Shown: piece after piece, positions 61,703-64,000 of the stretch
Position numbering within the stretch: the stretch's first letter is position 1
Layout of the letters: every line of letters begins with the position of its first letter
Assembly: GCA_035944555.1 (NCBI GenBank)
Contig: DASZAY010000016.1
Span: forward strand, 11,287 to 75,286
Source of the DNA: CADCWK01 sp035944555
GTDB lineage: Bacteria; Chloroflexota; Chloroflexia; Thermomicrobiales; UBA6265
Length of the DNA stretch: 64,000 nt
Reading direction: 5' to 3'
Translations under genes and position numbers: made by a program
The notes under the pieces: model-generated
What the model saw: only the letters and a program-made list of their open reading frames with translations
What the model was told of the DNA's origin: nothing
Database searches by the model: none

Positions 61703-61732
61703 ACGGCCCCCGACATGTATGCCGGGGGCCGT
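61703..61732 (+). terminator. Hairpin after HYR copy 2
   Basis: A 10-bp stem, ACGGCCCCCG, with a 10-nt loop, running into GTTCTC, 27 bp after the stop. Confidence 0.65.
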
Positions 61733-61911
61733 TCTCAACTGGTTCCAGGGACTGGCTAGGATGGGGAGGGTGTTGCGATCGTCAGGTCCATGCAGCTAGG
61801 CCCACCGAACACCATCGCTGTCGGGGTGCTGGCTGGCATCTTCGCCAGCGTTGAAGTGGGCAGGGTGCATGACCAGGCCAGGTCATTGTCATAGCCTGCG
61901 CGGGTAAGCCA

Positions 61912-62982
61912 TCACGTTCGGGTCGCGTGGAGTTCATCTGTCAGGGCCGCAATCAGTTGGCTTGCAGGTAGTGACCGGTGCAGAGCGGCACCCTGCCCAG
62001 CCCAGTGGGCGCCGTAACCGTCCTCGCCACGTTGGGTGGCCGCCGCGTGAAGTGCCTTGCCGGCGTCATAGGCGATGGGATAGTCGGGGCGTGGTAGGTC
62101 GGCCAGGGAGTCGCCGAGCACGGTGAAGCGATTGGCCAGACAGCGAGCCGGCCGGCCGGAAATCGCCGTTGTCATGACCGTCCCCGACGCCGTCGCGCCG
62201 GCCAAGGATGCGCGGTGACTCTGGGACGCGCTCGATTCCGGACAGGCGATAAAGGCGGTCCCCATCTGGGCAGCAACCGCACCAAGATCGAGGGCTGCAG
62301 CGATGCCGGCGCCGTCCATGATGCCACCCGCCGCAACCACCGGGATGGCCAGCGTGCGTACAAGCAAGCGGGTAAGCACGTGGGTCGTCAGCCCTTCGTC
62401 AGGGGCTGATGGATCGAAGACGCCGCGGTGACCGCCGGCCTCGATCCCCTGACTCACGACGGCATCGACGCCAACCCGCTGGGCAGCGAGCCCTTCAGCC
62501 TCGCTGGTCACACTCGCCAGCACAACGCATCCCGCTCGTTGCAGTGCGGCAACATCGGACTGCTCCGGGAGGCCAAAATGAAAGCTGACGACCGGCGGAG
62601 CGGTTTCGACCACGATATCAAGGAGCGCAGAGCTCTCGGTGAGACTCGGATAGATCGAACGCAGCCGGGTAGGTGGGGTGCTTCCGAATGACGCGAAGTG
62701 TGGAGCCAGAGCGCGGAGCCATGCCGCTTCCCGTTCAGGGTCCGATCTGGCCGGGGCATGGGCGAACAGATTGACATTGAAGGGACAGGATGTCGCCGAT
62801 CGGATGGAGGAGATCATGGTGCGCGCAGTCGCTGCGTCCGTCGCACCGATCGAGATGGACCCCAGTGCGCCTGCGGCGGAAACGGCAGCAGCCAGGGCAG
62901 GGGTCGAAACCCCTGCCATCGGCGCCTGGATGATGGGAGTCTTGATCCCGATCCGGTCGATGAATGTCTCTGCCACAGCCAT
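61912..62982 (-). CDS. Nitronate monooxygenase-like FMN oxidoreductase
   Basis: A 356-residue TIM-barrel flavoenzyme of the 2-nitropropane dioxygenase/NMO family. GIKTPIIQAPMAGVSTPALAAAVSAAGALGSI is the N-terminal FMN-binding strand. FNVNLFAHAP, VVSFHFGLPEQSDVAALQRAGCVVLASVTS, DAVVSQGIEAGGHRGVF (the catalytic/FMN GxEAGGH motif), IPVVAAGGIMDGAGIAAALDLGAVAAQMGTAFIACPES (phosphate-binding loop) follow. It oxidises alkyl nitronates or acts as an NAD(P)H:quinone-type reductase; members differ. Codon choice is slightly less GC-extreme than neighbours, and it lies between two HYR genes, which may hint at later insertion. Confidence 0.87.
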   Translation of the reverse strand: MAVAETFIDRIGIKTPIIQAPMAGVSTPALAAAVSAAGALGSISIGATDAATARTMISSIRSATSCPFNVNLFAHAPARSDPEREAAWLRALAPHFASFGSTPPTRLRSIYPSLTESSALLDIVVETAPPVVSFHFGLPEQSDVAALQRAGCVVLASVTSEAEGLAAQRVGVDAVVSQGIEAGGHRGVFDPSAPDEGLTTHVLTRLLVRTLAIPVVAAGGIMDGAGIAAALDLGAVAAQMGTAFIACPESSASQSHRASLAGATASGTVMTTAISGRPARCLANRFTVLGDSLADLPRPDYPIAYDAGKALHAAATQRGEDGYGAHWAGQGAALHRSLPASQLIAALTDELHATRT

Positions 62983-63394
62983 TTCCTGGATGAACGGTAT
63001 CGGTACGGCCTCCGAGACTCGATCGAATCCGCTTCAAGGTGATTCTCGCCGGTATCATGCGGGAGCGCCGCAAGACGCGCTGCGACGTCCGACACATCGG
63101 ACTCCCGGAGGTTTCTGCCGGGAGTACGTGCCGGCGTTTTTAGCAGCGAGTTCGCCAACGTCGAGGCGTGCCGGGTTCATGATCAGATGGCGTTACCGAG
63201 CTGACCATCGGACGTTGAGTACCGGAGACACTTCTCTCCGGCCCTAACAGATCCCGCATCGTCAGCCGAACGAGTGGAAAAGGGCATTCTGGACCGAGAG
63301 GTAGAGGCGAACCGACTGAGCATCCATGGTGGGCGCCACCGTGGGCTGTTTGGCGGCGTTTCGGGACCTATAGGTCCCGCCTTCGGCCCCCTGG
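62983..63394. other. Intergenic region upstream of HYR copy 3
   Basis: No gene. Less GC-rich than its surroundings (about 63120-63340). A perfect 18-bp palindrome, CGGGACC-TATA-GGTCCCG, lies at 63362-63379, 16 bp before the first possible start of the truncated HYR frame. It could be an operator, a recombination scar or a terminator-like element. Confidence 0.5.
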
Positions 63395-64000
63395 ATGGTC
63401 CGACGCAAGACGCCTCCCGGTATCATGGCCTACCGGCTGCCGGACGCGACGGTCACGTTCGGCGACACCGTCGAGGACACGACCAAGCCGGTGGTTACCG
63501 TGCCAGGCAATGTCACCGTCGACGGGGACACCACCGACCGGGCCCGCGTCACCTTCGCCGCGCCGACCGCGACCGATACCGTCGACGGACCGATCACGCC
63601 GGTGACCTGCGTCGATCAGAACGGCACCACGATCACCAGCGGGATGACGCTGGCCGTCGGCACCTACCCCGTCACCTGCTCGGCGACGGACACCGCCGGA
63701 CAGACCGGGACGTCCACCTTCACCATCACCGTGCGGGACACGAGTGGTCCGAGCGGCATCACCTGGATCGGTGGACCACAGCGCAACGTCACCTACACCG
63801 TCGGCAACGTGCCGGCCGCGCCGACCTGTACCGCCACGGGGACGGGCTCGCCGCTGCTGCAGTGCCGGGTGACCGGCTACAGCGACCAACCCGGGACGCA
63901 CATCATGACGGCCCGGGCCCGGGACTACGCGGGCAACGTCACGGTCGAGACCCGGACCTACACGGTGGTGGCGGCTCCGGTCGCGACCAGCACGCCGCGC
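63395..64000 (+). CDS. HYR-domain protein without signal peptide, copy 3 (runs off the window)
   Basis: At least 202 residues, open at the right edge. One HYR repeat (TKPVVTVPGNVTVDGDT...LAVGTYPVTCSATDTAGQ) is followed by the shared C-terminal module GPSGITWIGGPQRNVTYTVGNVPAAPTCTAT...SPLLQCRVTGYSDQPGTHIMTARARD, almost identical to copy 2, and the start of the Thr/Pro tail. The leader (MVRRKTPPGIMAYRLPDATVTF) is not a signal peptide and an in-frame stop lies upstream, so this is a 5'-truncated copy or relic. An ATG at 63425 is an alternative start. Confidence 0.6.
   Translation, partial: MVRRKTPPGIMAYRLPDATVTFGDTVEDTTKPVVTVPGNVTVDGDTTDRARVTFAAPTATDTVDGPITPVTCVDQNGTTITSGMTLAVGTYPVTCSATDTAGQTGTSTFTITVRDTSGPSGITWIGGPQRNVTYTVGNVPAAPTCTATGTGSPLLQCRVTGYSDQPGTHIMTARARDYAGNVTVETRTYTVVAAPVATSTPR

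Noticed and set aside
1..64000. tRNA or rRNA genes, insertion sequences, integrase or attachment sites
   Set aside because: Looked for by eye on both strands; no cloverleaf, rRNA core sequence, transposase or integrase motif was recognised.

Overview
The window is high-GC DNA (roughly two thirds G+C or more) with dense, short-spaced genes on both strands. Secreted proteins carry Thr/Pro/Ala/Gly linkers such as TPAAGTPV. This style, together with ScyD/ScyE-like beta-propellers, HYR-domain surface proteins, Tat-exported flavoproteins, F420-type LLM oxidoreductases and ECF sigma factors, fits Chloroflexota, most likely a Thermomicrobia (Thermomicrobiales/Sphaerobacter-like) genome. That placement is inference; no rRNA or tRNA gene was recognised. 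Most terminator-like hairpins are long, perfect GC stems with little or no T-tract.

Layout. 1-5.1 kb: an M28 peptidase (partial), an MMPL exporter, and a divergent LLM oxidoreductase/TetR pair sharing a perfect 22-bp operator. 5.4-8.2 kb: small hypotheticals and a secreted alpha/beta hydrolase gene broken by an in-frame TAG. 8.6-12.1 kb: a two-component island with a wrecked receiver gene, a PAS-PAS histidine kinase and, on either side of it, two tiny proteins that look like free-standing HisKA helices. 12.4-17 kb: a polytopic glycosyltransferase, a small-protein/SLOG pair, a DUF3574 protein and a MarR regulator. 17.1-24.3 kb: two paralogous modules (Tat flavoprotein + intercistronic hairpin + alpha/beta-hydrolase-like protein without the nucleophile Ser) in inverted orientation around an orphan ModA. 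24.4-35.4 kb: GNAT, PD-(D/E)XK nuclease, Uma2, a sigma/anti-sigma pair, an MBL hydrolase, an HTH/PIN pair and a zinc-ribbon membrane protein.

35.6-45.3 kb holds the most striking material. Between two ScyD-like secreted propellers lies a tightly coupled operon: MerR-like protein, 33-aa ORF, AAA ATPase, hypothetical, and a large protein with an N-terminal winged-helix-like domain and a C-terminal DnaA-domain-I-like segment. The coding sequence for its disordered linker contains five copies of a 17-bp hyphenated dyad, TGTTGC-N6-CAACR, at alternating 45/33-bp spacing, written with rare codons. This resembles lambda O and other initiators that carry their own origin inside the gene, so the operon is proposed as an undescribed replication module (megaplasmid, second chromosome or integrated element). 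Downstream, three 22-bp tandem repeats abut a near-consensus promoter for the second ScyD-like gene.

45.3-64 kb: secreted and surface proteins (two sharing a CDVEPR-linked C-terminal domain, a five-repeat SH3b protein, a third ScyD-like propeller and three HYR proteins, two of them lacking a signal peptide), a second sigma/transmembrane partner pair, a VOC protein, a sugar isomerase, an MFS carrier, a nucleotidyltransferase and a nitronate-monooxygenase-like flavoenzyme. Several genes carry stops, frameshifts or 5' losses; some may be assembly errors, most could be genuine decay.
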